NCBI GenBank assembly: GCA_905221605.1
Contig: CAJNDS010000170.1
Span: 94,501-158,500 of the forward strand
Reading direction: 5' to 3'
DNA: 64,000 nucleotides
Source of the DNA: Symbiodinium natans
Lineage: Eukaryota; Sar; Dinophyceae; Suessiales; Symbiodiniaceae
Below the pieces are notes generated by a model. It was not told the DNA's origin, ran no database searches, and worked only from the letters and a program-made list of their open reading frames with translations. This document shows, piece after piece, positions 33,095 through 44,918 of this stretch. Both the position numbers and the translations under genes were made by a program. Within the stretch, counting starts at the first letter, position 1. The number at the start of each line of letters is the position of its first letter.

Positions 33095-36000
33095 CTATAT
33101 GCCCAAACTCACCGCGAGAAGCTGCGGAATGACCATGGACTCCATCGGGCTGCGGCAAGGGAGGCCAGCTCGCCTCAGCACTCGGGCTGCAGTTGGCAGG
33201 TTTCTCTTGGTAAAAGCTCGTAAAAGCTCGAAAAAGTTAAAAAGGATCTCGAAGAGATCTTCTGAGTCACTATCTCGACGAAGTTCCTCCGAGGCAAACT
33301 GCAGTGCCCCACTATCCTGCGAAACCGCGATCCGGACCTGAGCAGCCATCCACAAGCCAACGGAAGCAAATGAAAGAACGGATGGCTGTGGAGTGCATTT
33401 CCCAGGTTCGCTGCAACCTCACGGTCTGATCTCAAAGTCTCTGAAGCAAACTGCAATGCTGCACCTGCCGGGCATGATGAAGCCAAGAGAAGCTAAGCGG
33501 AAGTGGGTGTGATCTGTCGTGTTTTGTCTTCGAGTCTTCGATCCAAGAAAGGATCTACGCTTCGCGCCTCTGCAGGCGAGAACGACTAGCATGTCTGCAC
33601 GGCGGTTGAGCAGCGACCGCGCTACGAAGCGCATAGCGCCAAGGTTCTGCGTAACGGCAGCAGCAACCACCTGTCACCAAAATCTGAAAGCTAACGCTTA
33701 CACGCTGTGCTGTACCTAAAGAGAGGTGTAGCGCAGCAGTGCAAGGCCTCGATGTCTTCTTGCATGGTCTCCCCGACACCTTGCCAACAGCCCGTCTTGG
33801 TTGGGAGGGTGCTTCTTGCCCACATTGGCCCACATTTTCCCACCTGTGCTCCTGCCTTCAGCTGTGGCCCCCGGCTCTCTAAAGCCCGCCAATCCAGGCT
33901 GACTGCTGCGAGAACCACGTCCCGGTCATTCCGCAACACATCAGCCTCGGACATGGAGGCGAAGAACTACTGTAGGATGTGCCATGACGTGGCTGCATGG
34001 AAAATCTGAGCAATGGATGGCTCCATATGAGCCCCATTGTATCTTCTAGTCATCGAGAACGGGCTGGAGGATCTCAAACAAAATGAAGCCATGCGCGATT
34101 GTCAGTTCTGATTCTCCAAGCTTGTTTGGACTCCGGTTGTCTACGGGAACCGGTGGCTAAGCTTGGCCCCAAGCTTCTTGGCAACTGTCTTTCCCTTCCT
34201 CTCTGTCCTTCAAAGCCTGCGTTGCCTGTCCCTCAGATCTCTGCTCTCTACACACAAGCACCTTCCTACCAGTAGCAGTAGGGCCTACGGCATAACTCTC
34301 AATTGCTTGTTGGGTATTTGGACGATTGTCAGAAGACTTAGCTCATGAGATCAGGCTTGAAAGCTGTGAAGAGGTGGCTCCAGTCCCAGGTCCACCACCT
34401 GACAGCTCAGGTGGCACAGATAGGGTCAGATGTCGTCAGATGTGGTCAGGTCCGGTGACTGCGTTTCCTTGCCCTCGCCTTCGAGCGGCGAGCTTCACAA
34501 GCTCCGAATCGTGCCGCAGGCTGGGCTCCGCATACTGCAGGGCCAGACCATTTTGCTGGACAGCCACAGCTACGACCTGACGCGTGCAAGAGTGCGAAAG
34601 CGCATGAGCTCTGCCTAACTCTGCTTTAAGCTCCACTATGCTCCCCAAAAAATGGGAGAGATGAGCCCGAGTCCGTGCCTTGCAACAGCCACGCAGCGAG
34701 CTCGAAGCGAAGCGGAGGGCAGTGCCGTCTGCGGCAACAGCCACAAGCACAACACTTCGGTCTGCCTGAGGCATATGCCAGACACATCAAACATCAGACA
34801 TATGACATATCCCTCCAATCCCTCCAATCCCTCCAATCCCTCCAATCCCTCCAATCCCTCCAATCCCTCCAATCCCTCCATTCCCTCCAATCCCTCCAAT
34901 CACATTATTGTCACTATTGCAGATTCTCGGCACGGTCCTGACAGAACCTTTTTCTGAAGCACTAGCCCAGCTTCATAGCTGCTACTTTCTACAAGTAGCG
35001 AATGCCTAATTTCGGGGAAGGGCATGGAAAGAGCATGCAAAACAAGTTTCAGACAAACATTGCAGGAAGAAGCTGGCAACCGTTTCCGTCTACATGCTGA
35101 CTTGCACGCACGACGGCCTACGACGAAACTTGACAGTCGTAACCAAACACGTTATTGTGATAAATGAGCTCCTACATTGTTACATGGCCTGTAGATCCTC
35201 CGTCGTCAGCTCCAACATCTGGCCATGCTGCTGCAATGCCACCTGTACCACCTGACACCAGGTGACTGCGGTTGAAAACTTGACCTTGGGGAAATGCATG
35301 CGCTTCGGATATGGTGCTTCCGACCTCTTTGTCGCCCAGCCGACCCGTGTGCGGCAAGGCATTGGCATCTATGTGGACAGCAGCCAGGGCAATGTGGCGG
35401 TTGTCTTTGATGGCCTGTGCAAACCAAGCGCATGTTGGGTAAGTGCCTGTGTGATGAGGCACAACTTGTGCGTGGCATGGAGTTTCGTGAGTCTCGCCAA
35501 GATTGATTGCTTTCGTGTTGTACCAGGCCTCAGCATGTAAGTGTAGATAGCATGGGGCTTCAAGGTTGCAGGGTTCATGGGCTGTGGTTGAAGCATGCCT
35601 TTCTCCCAGTGAGCCGCAGGGAGTTAGGATGTTTGTTCTTCTTTCCTGGATATCTGTAGCCATTTGAATTTCGACCCTCCCCAGCACAAATGCCCCGACC
35701 TTCTCCTCAAAGAACCAGGCCCAGTCAGCGAAGAGGAAGCGCCCTGGTGGGGACTGAATCAGAGGATATGGTTACTCCAAACACCACGCAGCAGCTCGGT
35801 CACAAACGGCAATGCATGTGCATGCAGGCCACTGGCCGCAGTGAGAACGAGGGTTTGGTCCTCTTGCAAACAGTTTGAACAGATGGTTCAGTTCAAGCTA
35901 GGCTTCACACTTGGACGCTTCACTTCGGGCGAACAGCCGACGGAGAAAGTTAAATGTCGAAAGGTGGAATGACACCATCAAAACGGGAAGTATGCAAAGC

Positions 36001-38311
36001 AGAAACGTAAAAGCAGCACAGAAATTCGAAACAAAGCAACTGTCTTAACACTAAACTGCACACAACCCAAAAAGGCAAAAGGTGTTACACCAGCGAAGAC
36101 CCCAAACGGCGTGTTCCCCAAACTGGCTTTGCCCCCCAAGAAGGAAGCCCTGAATAGACTGTGGGAATGACAAAGACCGCTCCTATGTGTTTACCCCTGC
36201 TACCAGCTGGGAGTTGGAAGTCAGGCAGTGTTCCCTTTTGGCCAGTCTAGCACAGACACTTACGACTCACTTGCCTGACGGCAGCCCCGTGGAATCAAGA
36301 GGGTTGCCGTTCTGGCCAGAACGACGAGGCGTCACTACACGTTGGAGGCCAGGCAAGCATGACAACTTCCGGTCTTGGTCAGTACATAACAGACATACGT
36401 GACAGCAACCCTGGCTTGCCGAGTCATGCGCACACACACACACACCCACGCGCGCGCGCGCGCGCGTCATGTGTGTCACGCATGCGCCCCCTGCACGCGC
36501 GCTGTCTCCTTCCACTTTTGAGGGGTGGATATTGGGCAAACATCAGTCCTGCTGCAGACCCTCCGAGGCAAACCTTAGTAGCACGATGAAGCACAAAGAT
36601 GCACAAAGCACTTGCAAACCCAAAAAGATGTGCTCAAGCACCAGATCAGCTGGGCAGCTGCAACGCGCGCCCATTCCTGACCACAGCCGTGAGGACCAGG
36701 TCGCGGTGCTCGCGGAGGGCCTCTGCGACGCCCGAATCTTCGAAGCGGAGCTTCGAGAGACAAGAGCACTGGCACAAAATGTGAAAACAACAAATCAGAA
36801 CACGAAGCCACTTGAGCATGCAGCCTCAGATGCGAAGGCCAGAGCCATTGCATTTTGCAGGACAGCTTCTCGAACGACTCGCTGATCAGCCCGTAGCGTT
36901 TCATCAGCAAACCTTCCGACATGCAACACATGCGACAGGATTCTGCTGGCACTCCTTGCTTTGCGAAGCTGCAAGCTGCAACGGCTATGGCAGCTACTGG
37001 AGCGCAAGGCCATTCTCGCGGACAGCTCGCAGCACCGTCGATGCTTGCCGTCGCAACTTCTCCGGAGCAAGTTGAAGCACCAGGCCATTAAGGGCAACCT
37101 AGATTGCTTGCACACTCAGGAGTCACAGCAGCTTGATGCTTGCCGCTCACAAGATTTCGCCATGGCACAGCACGATCCATGAATTGCATGTCAGAACGGA
37201 AACCGTCCGAGATGTATGTACCAGCCCGCCATTCCAGTCCTAGATGGGCAGGACTTGTTCAGCACTGTTCAGCGCGAGCAAAATACACAGACTTGCCTCC
37301 GGTCCTATAGCAGTTTCAGCTACATCTCTGTCTTCAACCACTTCTGAACCTCCGGAGCAGCAGTCGATAGTTTTTGAAGTAAATTTGGAAATGCTGGCAC
37401 CGTACTTGGAACCGAGTGGCAGCTGAAAACGCGAAGCCAGTCAATGCTTCCGGACATGTCCGTTGCAGCAGCTTCGATGACAGAACGATTCCGCTTCATC
37501 TCAACTGATGCCTCAGGCATTCAGTGCCCAGGCAATTGGGTTTGTCGATGTTTTCACTGCGCAAGTCGCTCTGCAAACAATATGGTTCGCCAGTTCAACT
37601 TAGACTCCCTACTAAGTACTACTAAGTATTAATAAAGACCAAGAGGTCGAGGATGGCGTCACAAAATGCCCAAAGCAGCTCAATCGCAGGGCAGGGCAGG
37701 AAAAGCTTCAAGAGCTCGAGAGGGGCCAACTCTGCCGGTCACACGCATGTTCTTTCGCTCAGAACTGTATAAGAATATACCGCAGCAGCAGATGCATCAG
37801 AGCTGCAAATCGTACTGCTGCTGCATCTTGGCTCACGGCCTTCAATACCTCAGCACTGCACTTTTAATCGGAGATGCGTGGAGCCATTTTCAGAAACCGA
37901 GGCGATCACGACATCCACGTCTCCTTGAAGGGACGCCGAGCAAAACTGCAAGGCCACACCGCACTTCGCAACCGCGGCCAAAGCCAGCGCCTTGTCGCAG
38001 CGCCTTTGGAGATGCAACATGAAGGAGATTGAACAGGGAGTTTAATTGCCAGGGGGTAGCTACCATGGCTCGAAAAGAGTCGAAAAGCAGCCCGACCCGG
38101 AGCCGAGGCACAACCGTCTCGAGGCGTACTCCAAAGCAGCTCCGTCTGAAGAGATGGCTGCTAGGACCAGAGCGCGATCATCCTGGCAATGCACGTGTCG
38201 GATTACTTGTGATGCTTTTACATTCGCGGGAGGCCACTCCTGCAGCTTCTCAGTGGCATGCTTCAGACGGCAACCTTCACATTGAACCGCTGAAAGGACC
38301 ACCTGCATCAT
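33095..38311 (-). CDS. Gene or gene fragment encoding many DUF4116 modules
   Basis: At least 15 minus-strand segments match the DUF4116 pattern (VVLxAVxxNGxALxFASxxLR). Examples 5' to 3': VVLSAVQCEGCRLKHATE (38,311-38,237), DRALVLAAISSDGAALE (38,188-38,096), CDKALALAAVAKCGVALQ (38,020-37,850), EVLKAVSQDAAAVRFAAL (37,854-37,759), EMKRNRSVIEAAATDMSG (37,505-37,446) and TVLRAVRENGLALQ (37,077-36,994). Then QRVVREAVLQNAMALAFA (36,917-36,800), RDLVLTAVVRNGRALQL (36,774-36,646), QEDQTLVLTAASGLHAHA (35,869-35,759), NRHIALAAVHIDANALP (35,423-35,313) and QVVQVALQQHGQMLELTT (about 35,255-35,182). Further ones lie at 34,774-34,436 (two), 33,954-33,830, 33,670-33,540, 33,486-33,400 and 33,355-33,240. Each exon holds about one module. 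Function of DUF4116 is unknown. Confidence 0.78.
34809..34899. repeat. 9-bp TCCCTCCAA tandem array
   Basis: About ten copies of a 9-mer with one variant (TCCATTCCC). It sits between DUF4116-coding segments, probably in an intron. Because the period is a multiple of three, both strands are open (LQSLQS, EGLEGL). Confidence 0.93.
36427..36468. repeat. (CA)n-(CG)n alternating purine-pyrimidine tract
   Basis: CACACACACACACA followed by CCCACG and CGCGCGCGCGCGCG. Alternating purine-pyrimidine DNA of this kind is prone to the Z conformation. It lies within the DUF4116 gene, presumably in an intron. Confidence 0.9.
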
Positions 38312-38479
38312 CTTTAGAACGATGTTTTGAACTTTGCTTTGCTTGCTGATTGCTATGTCTGTATCGCAGGTCAGGCCTCGCGATCGGATTTCAGGTTCTC
38401 GGCGAGACGCTTGTCATGCAGGAACTGAATCAAGTCTCGGGCATAATGTTGACAGTTGCCTTACACGTCCGCTTTCTTC

Positions 38480-38870
38480 ACCAATCGCCCGCTGCCACTG
38501 CTCCACAGATAAACATACACACAATCCGACGAGGTGCGGATTTATGACGTTTGGCAAAAAGAGCAACCCCATTTTCAATCCCCCTCAGTTGCGGGCAAGC
38601 CCCCACAGAGCTCCGTAAATAGAAACAAATACAGCTAGAATACATCCGGGTTAAAAACAGCACAGCAAAGAGAGATACAAACAAAGCTTTACAAATAACA
38701 GAGTCAATACTTCTAAAAGTGTAGTCAAAGCAACATAAATAACAACCATGACTTCGAACGACATAACTGCCTTTACTAGGGGTTTCTCTGGCTTGGGGTT
38801 TGCGTGATTATCATTAAAGCACCGATAACGTTGTAAAAAGAGAGTGGCTCTCTCAGCAACTGAAGTCCTG
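38480..38870. other. AT-rich stretch, possible gene boundary
   Basis: No module or protein-like segment. AT-rich (ACAAATAACA, ACATAAATAACA) between the first DUF4116 segment and the candidate C-terminus at 38,873. It could hold the promoter side of the DUF4116 gene and the 3' end of the gene upstream. Confidence 0.4.
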
Positions 38871-38872
38871 CA

Positions 38873-40157
38873 TCAAAGAGCAGCGGCGGCAAGACGGGCG
38901 AGGCAGGCTTGTTGCCAACTACGCTTCATTTTGTCCAGTGTCCAGATTGGACGAGGGCGAAACGTACTGGCAACTGCTTGTTGGTTGGCGAGGTTAGATA
39001 GGGATGTGCGGAATGCTAGGTGCACAGGATCGGATGTAGTGCCCAAAATTACTTGGTAAAGGGTGCAGCCGCTGGGTAAAGCACGAGGAAGAGAACTCAC
39101 GCTACGCAAAGGATCCCTGCAAAATGACAGCACAGCATGACGCGAATGCTGCACATAAACTGTTCTCGAAACGCTCACACGCAACTCTGCATGACAGGTT
39201 GCTGCAACAGACATGTTCCACTTGCTGCGATGGTGACTGCTGGCAAATGCTGCACCCGGAATGCTCCGCTTGCAACTGCTGCATGATGGATTGCTGTACT
39301 CAACACGCTCTACTTACTGCACGAAACATTGAGGATGAAGACTCCGAAATGCTCCGCTGTAGTGTTCACAAGGTTGGTCGGATACTCCATAGATCAAAAC
39401 CAACAATGGCGATGAAACAGCGCATAACTTGAAATGCCGCTTTTCTAAAGACAATCACATAGCAGGTTCGTCAAAAGAGTGTCCTCTCTTTGGCTCGACT
39501 TCACAACTTCTCAGCATTGTCTTCGTTTGATGGAAGTCCACTGCCCCATCCCCTGATTTCTGCAATGCATCACGTCGTTGGTGTCGCATGTAAAGCGATG
39601 TTCCCCATACACGCACACACACACACAGAGGCACAGGCATACACACACACACACACACAGAGACAGAGTGATGGTCTGTGATGATCCACTGCGGTTTGCA
39701 TCCATGGTGCTGTTGATCAAGCAATATGGTCGCCAAACCATGGCCAAAGGGCCACAAATCCAATCGACCAGGTCTTGAAGTGTTACAACCTCCATGGTGA
39801 CAAATACAAGTGCAGAACTCACAGTAGGGGAGGAAAGAGCTGAAAACAAACTGAGGCTAAGATTGCATCATAAGGTGCTGCGTTTCAGCATGCTGCATGT
39901 CATCGGGTTGTTAGTATCTCCGTATCTGCAATTTGGCAGGGAGTGGAAAAGACCTGCCTGGCATCGGAAGGGCTGATTCTTGGGCAGCACACTTTCTCGA
40001 GACAGAGTGTTGGGTCAGATTGGATTGACATGCTCACAGTACGCCCCCGTCGTTTTGAGTTGTTCGGCAGGTTTGGGTGAGACATTTTGACGCTCTCCTC
40101 CCATAGGAAAACCAAGGCGGCGTGTGTCCCGCGACCAAACTCTTTGCACATTTGCAT
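38873..40157 (-). CDS. Candidate multi-exon gene, 3' part (cluster L)
   Basis: Segments: LVFLWEESVKMSHPNLPN (40,150-40,050), VTMEVVTLQDLVDWICGP with WRPYCLINSTMDANRS (39,800-39,690) and RHQRRDALQKSGDGAVDF (39,590-39,470). The last is GCTLYQVILGTTSDPVHL to DKMKRSWQQACLARLAA (39,060-38,873), ending in a stop followed by AT-rich DNA, which may be the true C-terminus. A CA repeat (39,612-39,662) separates two segments. Family not recognised. Confidence 0.43.
39610..39662. repeat. CA dinucleotide tracts
   Basis: Two (CA)n runs separated by GAGGCACAGGCATA. Confidence 0.9.
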
Positions 40158-40473
40158 CTTGCTAGACCCGACGCAGGAAGTGGCGGCATGTGCATACAGT
40201 GCATATTGCTGGTCGGCTTCGCAATCTGTGATGGTGTGTGGTGTCAGCCAAACTCACATCTCACAGAGAGGCTTCTTGAAATTCTTAGGGAAGCTGCAGC
40301 CCTGCAAGCGCAAGCGCCTGGCCGACGAGGTCAACTTGGCAGTGCTGCAAGCTTGGCTTCCGTGGCTCGCCTCTTCGACAGAGGGAGTCTCTGAATTTCA
40401 AATTTGTTGCATTTCTTACATGCCTTGTTCTGAAAAAATACAAAATCGTTGGCCGAATGGCTTCAGAATGGCT

Positions 40474-42377
40474 TCAAATACGGTGCTTGCTGCTCTTCTC
40501 TTTGCTCTCGGCTTCTCTCCCGCCTGTGGCGCGATGACTTCTCCCAAAAGCACAGAGCGTGTCGAGCTCGCCGTACATCAGCTCCAGCTTGTCGTTGTAC
40601 TTCTCAGTGCAAATGGCAAGGCCACCTTCCAATCGGATGCTACAGCGGGATTCATTGCCAGGACGGCAACATGGCAACATACATCGCTGTGGCAAGGTGG
40701 GCCTTCGACTTCCAGGAACATAAACGCATGGTAAAACAGCAATGTCAAGTACCTTGTGCCAGATCTTCCAGAGTGACAAGCGCAGACGTCCAGGGAACTA
40801 AGCCAGCTACCAGCCATTGCAGCAAGCAACTGGTAGCAGTGCAGCCGAGATGCTGTCCTTCGCTGAATTTCGAGCGCCACTCCGAATAGGAAGTGATTGC
40901 AGCGTGGGGGTTTACTTGCAGTAGATCCTCAGCTCTTGCCTGCAGTCCACAGCACCCGACGATGCTGAGAGGAGTACTCAGAGAACTGCAAGGTTGTCTT
41001 GAAGTCGGCAGCAGCAGCAGCAGCAGCACAAGCAGAGGCACAAGCAGAGGCACAAACAGCTCAGTCTCGCCTACCGGTTTTGCGGTAATCCGGCAATCTA
41101 CGCTCACAAAGCTGAAAGCGACTTTCGCCTTGCAAAAGAGCCATTTAGTCCTACTGGCCTCCTTCAGCGTCACATATAGTGGCCAATCGAACCCACTCGA
41201 GATTAGGGTCGCATCTGGATCCTCTTGCTGAGCCACGCAGACCTCCCTGCAGAACACGCCTCACAACAATGTTCAACAAGATCAGAGCATCACTGCCTTT
41301 AGAAAAATGGAGTGCACAGCAATGTGGCAAGCATGACAACATGTCCGGATCATACTCGTGTGTCAAAGTGCTGTTGGTCCAGCTGTCCCTATTGGCCCGG
41401 GATAAGCAGGCATTGTCCACCAAAGGCTGCGCCGTCCTTCATAAGATGCGCACGGACAACGAATTCCAAACAGCAACTGGCCACTGGCCACCGCGGGGAC
41501 CACCATAGATCAGTACGAGAATTACAAGAACAAGATGGAACCAGTTCGGTGAGTCCGCTCCTGCAAGGGCCCGTGTCCACAACCGATGCGGCCCACCGCT
41601 GAATGCTCTCCATGGCGACCAGGACACATCAAGCTTTCGCTCACTGTGAGCTTCACGCATGGACCAGACGTGCTTCAGGGCGCCTACACTGAAGCTACAC
41701 TGAAAGTTGCAATGACCTGACATTTGCGACTTTCGCTCGCTGCCGCAATGCCGTAGCTTGGCTGCGCGTTGCACGGTGGAGATGCGAAGTCGAGTTTCAA
41801 CAGTGGCCAAGGCAATGCCCATGCCTTCCAACTGTCAACCTGAGACAACGGCATGTACCCATCGCCAACCTGCTTGAGCGTAGCATTGTCCTCGTATGGG
41901 TTTGGATCGCAGGCTGATCCATCAGGAGCCAACAAGACAAAAGCTGTCCGAAGTTGTCCTGGAACATCTCGAAGGTCCCCGTTGGGTCTTCGAGAGACAA
42001 AATGTCCCCCAGCAGGCATGCCTCCGGAGTTACGAAACAGCAGCCCGTAATTGCGAATCTGCATGACACGAAACCAGACCTACTAAGTTACTTGCTACCT
42101 GCCCACCACGGATACTTGATGCGATCTTTCGTGCATCGTTGCCTGTGTCACAGTGAAATGGATGATCAAGACCTGTCCAGCGAGACCAACTTTTGAAAAG
42201 CTCTGGCCGCCAAAGACCATCTGATGGAAGCACCGTTTCCCGCAGAAGAAGTCTTGGCGGAAGCTGCTGGAAGATCATGTCGTTTACGTCTCCGACCTGG
42301 CTATACATAGAGCATGGAAGCCACAAAGAAACCAGCACGGTAGGAGTGTCACAGCTGTGTGGACAAGCCGGCTGCAC
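40474..42377 (-). CDS. Candidate multi-exon gene (cluster M)
   Basis: Segments: YSQVGDVNDMIFQQLPPR continuing to VLPSDGLWRPELFKS (42,320-42,205), IRNYGLLFRNSGGMPAGG with LRTAFVLLAPDGSACDP and NPYEDNATLKQVGDGYM (42,064-41,850), and VRAHLMKDGAAFGGQCLL (41,470-41,400). Then VCVAQQEDPDATLISSG with FDWPLYVTLKEASRTKW and VAFSFVSVDCRITAKPV (41,245-41,070), and GGLAICTEKYNDKLELMY (40,630-40,570). Among the most protein-like clusters; the DPNPYEDNATLK stretch looks like a loop-rich globular domain. No family recognised. Confidence 0.48.
41012..41062. repeat. AGC triplet tract and 12-bp AGGCACAAGCAG repeats
   Basis: (CAG)n of six to seven units followed by three AGGCACAAGCAG-like units, at the 3' end of a candidate exon in cluster M. 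On the minus strand it encodes LLVLLLLLL. Confidence 0.88.
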
Positions 42378-42963
42378 AATGCTCCGGGAGGTCCCAATCT
42401 GAAGCGTGCTGACCTCAAGACTTGGCTTTCGGAAAATCTATGGCGCTCCGGGTTTGGAAAGGGCCTCCAGAGCTCCTGGAAGTCGCCAGGACACCTGGAA
42501 GAAACAATTCTGCACAGTTCGATGCGCGACTGTTTCTACGCTGTTCAAGGTTTTGATCACTTGGGAAAACACCAAAGGGCCGCTGGAGTCGGCAGCCACC
42601 TCTCACCGGCATCATCGCGCACATCATGATGCGCAAGAAAGGAAGAGAAGAAAGGATGTAAGAAAGAGGGCGCCCTCTCCATTGTCGTTCGGACGTTTGG
42701 ACATGTTTGACATATCTTTACGATTCTTTACACGTGGACCTCATTTCCCATCTGGCCAAGATCAAAGGTCACCAGCTCGAACTCGGCCAGTCCTCCACCT
42801 TAGCATGAAATGAGTTGCGAGCACGTGTGAGCATTTGCGACTTGTCACAGCTGTGCACCATGTGCACGCGGGCCGAAAGCCCCGATTGTCGGTCAAATCA
42901 TCAGCACTCTTGTGAACTTTCCTCCGGCGCTTTGCTCAATGGTGCCTCACCATCCGAAGCCCT

Positions 42964-43801
42964 CTATGACAGCGCTGCACAATGTGCACGCGCAAACCTG
43001 GTATCCACCTCTCGACCACCCCCTATGTCTGACTTTCTCCGTATGTGATTCAAAAGTGATTCAAGCGTATGACGCATGCAAAACTCTGGGGTTGGGGCCG
43101 TTGGCCAGCTTGACCTTAACTTTTCAGTCTCAGGTCGACAGCCATCTACGCTGACACTCCACCGATGACGCTCTGTGGATGTCTGTGGCATCCGTAGCAT
43201 CTCGTAATCTGAAACTACAGCAGCATGTTGCAGCATGTTGGGCGGCACCTCTTGCATCAACAAAATCAAGCCCGCACAGAGTGCTTCTCTAGAGCAGCAC
43301 ATGTTACTACGAGCCCGAGGCATTTCGGATGTCTCTCTGGAAGATGACCTGTGCCTTGCGCAAGACTCGCAAAGGCAATTGAAAGCTTCACAAAGGTTGC
43401 ATGCCCCACGTCGGATAATAGGGATTCGAGCCAAGCCAAGAGACGCAGTCGAAGGGACTCATACAAGCCGGCACTATGCTTCGGGTCACTCAAAAAGATG
43501 GTCGTTCAGAGTTTCTCGATGGCGACGTGGTGGCAGCTGGTACGGATACAGAAAGTGAATGGCCGCAACATCGAGTGCTGTTGTACACGGCCAGATTAGC
43601 ATCCCCTGTAGCACTGCCTTGATGGCGACGTTCTCCAGCACGAGCACCTGGAGCATCGCAGTGGCCAGATTCCAAGTCAGTCAGACGCTGCCGGGTCACG
43701 ACCGCCAACCCTTGGTGCCCTGGTCCCGTGCGTGCGGTGAGGCAGCCGATGCTGATGCGCTCACACACGTGGTTGCCTTGCTGTGCAGTCGCTACGACCA
43801 C
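42964..43801 (-). CDS. Candidate exons (cluster N)
   Basis: LQVLVLENVAIKAVLQG (43,655-43,605), SAGLYESLRLRLLAWLES with DVGHATFVKLSIAFASL (43,475-43,365) and ALCAGLILLMQEVPPNM with SDYEMLRMPQTSTERH (43,285-43,140). The alpha-helical, Leu/Ala-rich middle segment could be a helical-repeat protein; that is inference only. A short intron beginning GGTACAGG (about 43,364) is plausible. Confidence 0.42.
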
Positions 43802-43999
43802 ACGGCATGTAGCATCATGTAGCTAAGGGTCAGACTCCGTCAACAGTCTCACAGACCTCCACAGCCTGCAAGCGGCAGAGGCTCAAGATGGCAATTGCCC
43901 GTGGCCACAGCTTGCAAGCCGCTTGCCTGAAAATCCCAGCCACTGGGGCTCTGCGCAATCAGGACGAGCTTGCTCGCCTCAATCATTCCGCTTGGTTGC

Positions 44000-44900
44000 T
44001 AATCCCTTGTCTCGCAGCTAAGCATGAACATGTGGTAGTGGTACTGCGCCCATTCTTCTGTCGACCGGTCCTTTGAATGACCCGAGCGCGTCCAAACTAA
44101 AACAGCCGCAGGATCCTCCCCGAGAAAGTCTGAAAAAGGCCCCCAGCTGGGGGGGGGGGAGGGGGGGGGCGGGGAGGCTGAGGCCTTGCAAGTGACGGGA
44201 TGACATCAAAGACCGCTGATGCTGTGGTCACCAGCCGCTGAAACATGTTTTCGAGCTTTGCACTGGCTCGGCTCCCGCCCGTGCGTTCCCCAAAACAAAA
44301 ACGGTTTGCAACTGCTAAAAGAAGGCTTCATTCAAAAGGCTGCATCAAGGGCCGATCAAGGGCCGATCAAGGCTCTCGTGCATCTCTTGTCTTTGGGACT
44401 CTTGTTTGCAACGTTTACATGACATGCCTCGAGACAGCTTGTTGCAGTGTCCACGATGCCTTCAAGTTCGGTTTCACAGCATGCTTTTCACTGGGCAAGG
44501 GCGCCTTGAGCAGTCCCAAGCGTAGATGAGTTGATGCAAAGTTCGTAGGACATGGTAGTTCAGGAGGCAAAAGGGACTTATGCCAAAGCCAACGGCAAGG
44601 GATGTGAGAATCTGGCTGAAGGCCGGTTTACCGTCCCATCTCAGTCATGTAAGCCAGGCTCAAATGGTGCCGTCATGGGAGCAGAATGTATGTCCACCTT
44701 ACGAACTTTCAAATCCAGGTGGTCGTGTTGCTTTAGTCAAGAAAGCAGAGATACCAGGCATTTTGCGACAGAGGTAGGCCAAACCATGCGGAGGTGGTGG
44801 TGAGGTGCGGCCTACCGGCATTGTTACAGTGTTCAGCCGGGTCTGAACAACGCGGGCTTCCGCGGACAACAGCCTACGTGCAGCGCTACCTCATTCAGAT
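44000..44900. other. No gene called; G-rich run at 44,146-44,178
   Basis: A purine run (G11 A G9 C G4 A, approximately) and a tandem AGGGCCGATCA duplication at 44,347-44,370 (one further copy at 47,526). Short frames on both strands are ambiguous. Confidence 0.5.
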
Positions 44901-44918
44901 CGGCATGGCCCGAAGAAC

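Noticed and set aside
39690-39849. Protein kinase fragment (VTMEVVTLQDLVDW)
   Set aside because: Superficial likeness to a kinase hinge only; no HRD, DFG or glycine-loop motif nearby.
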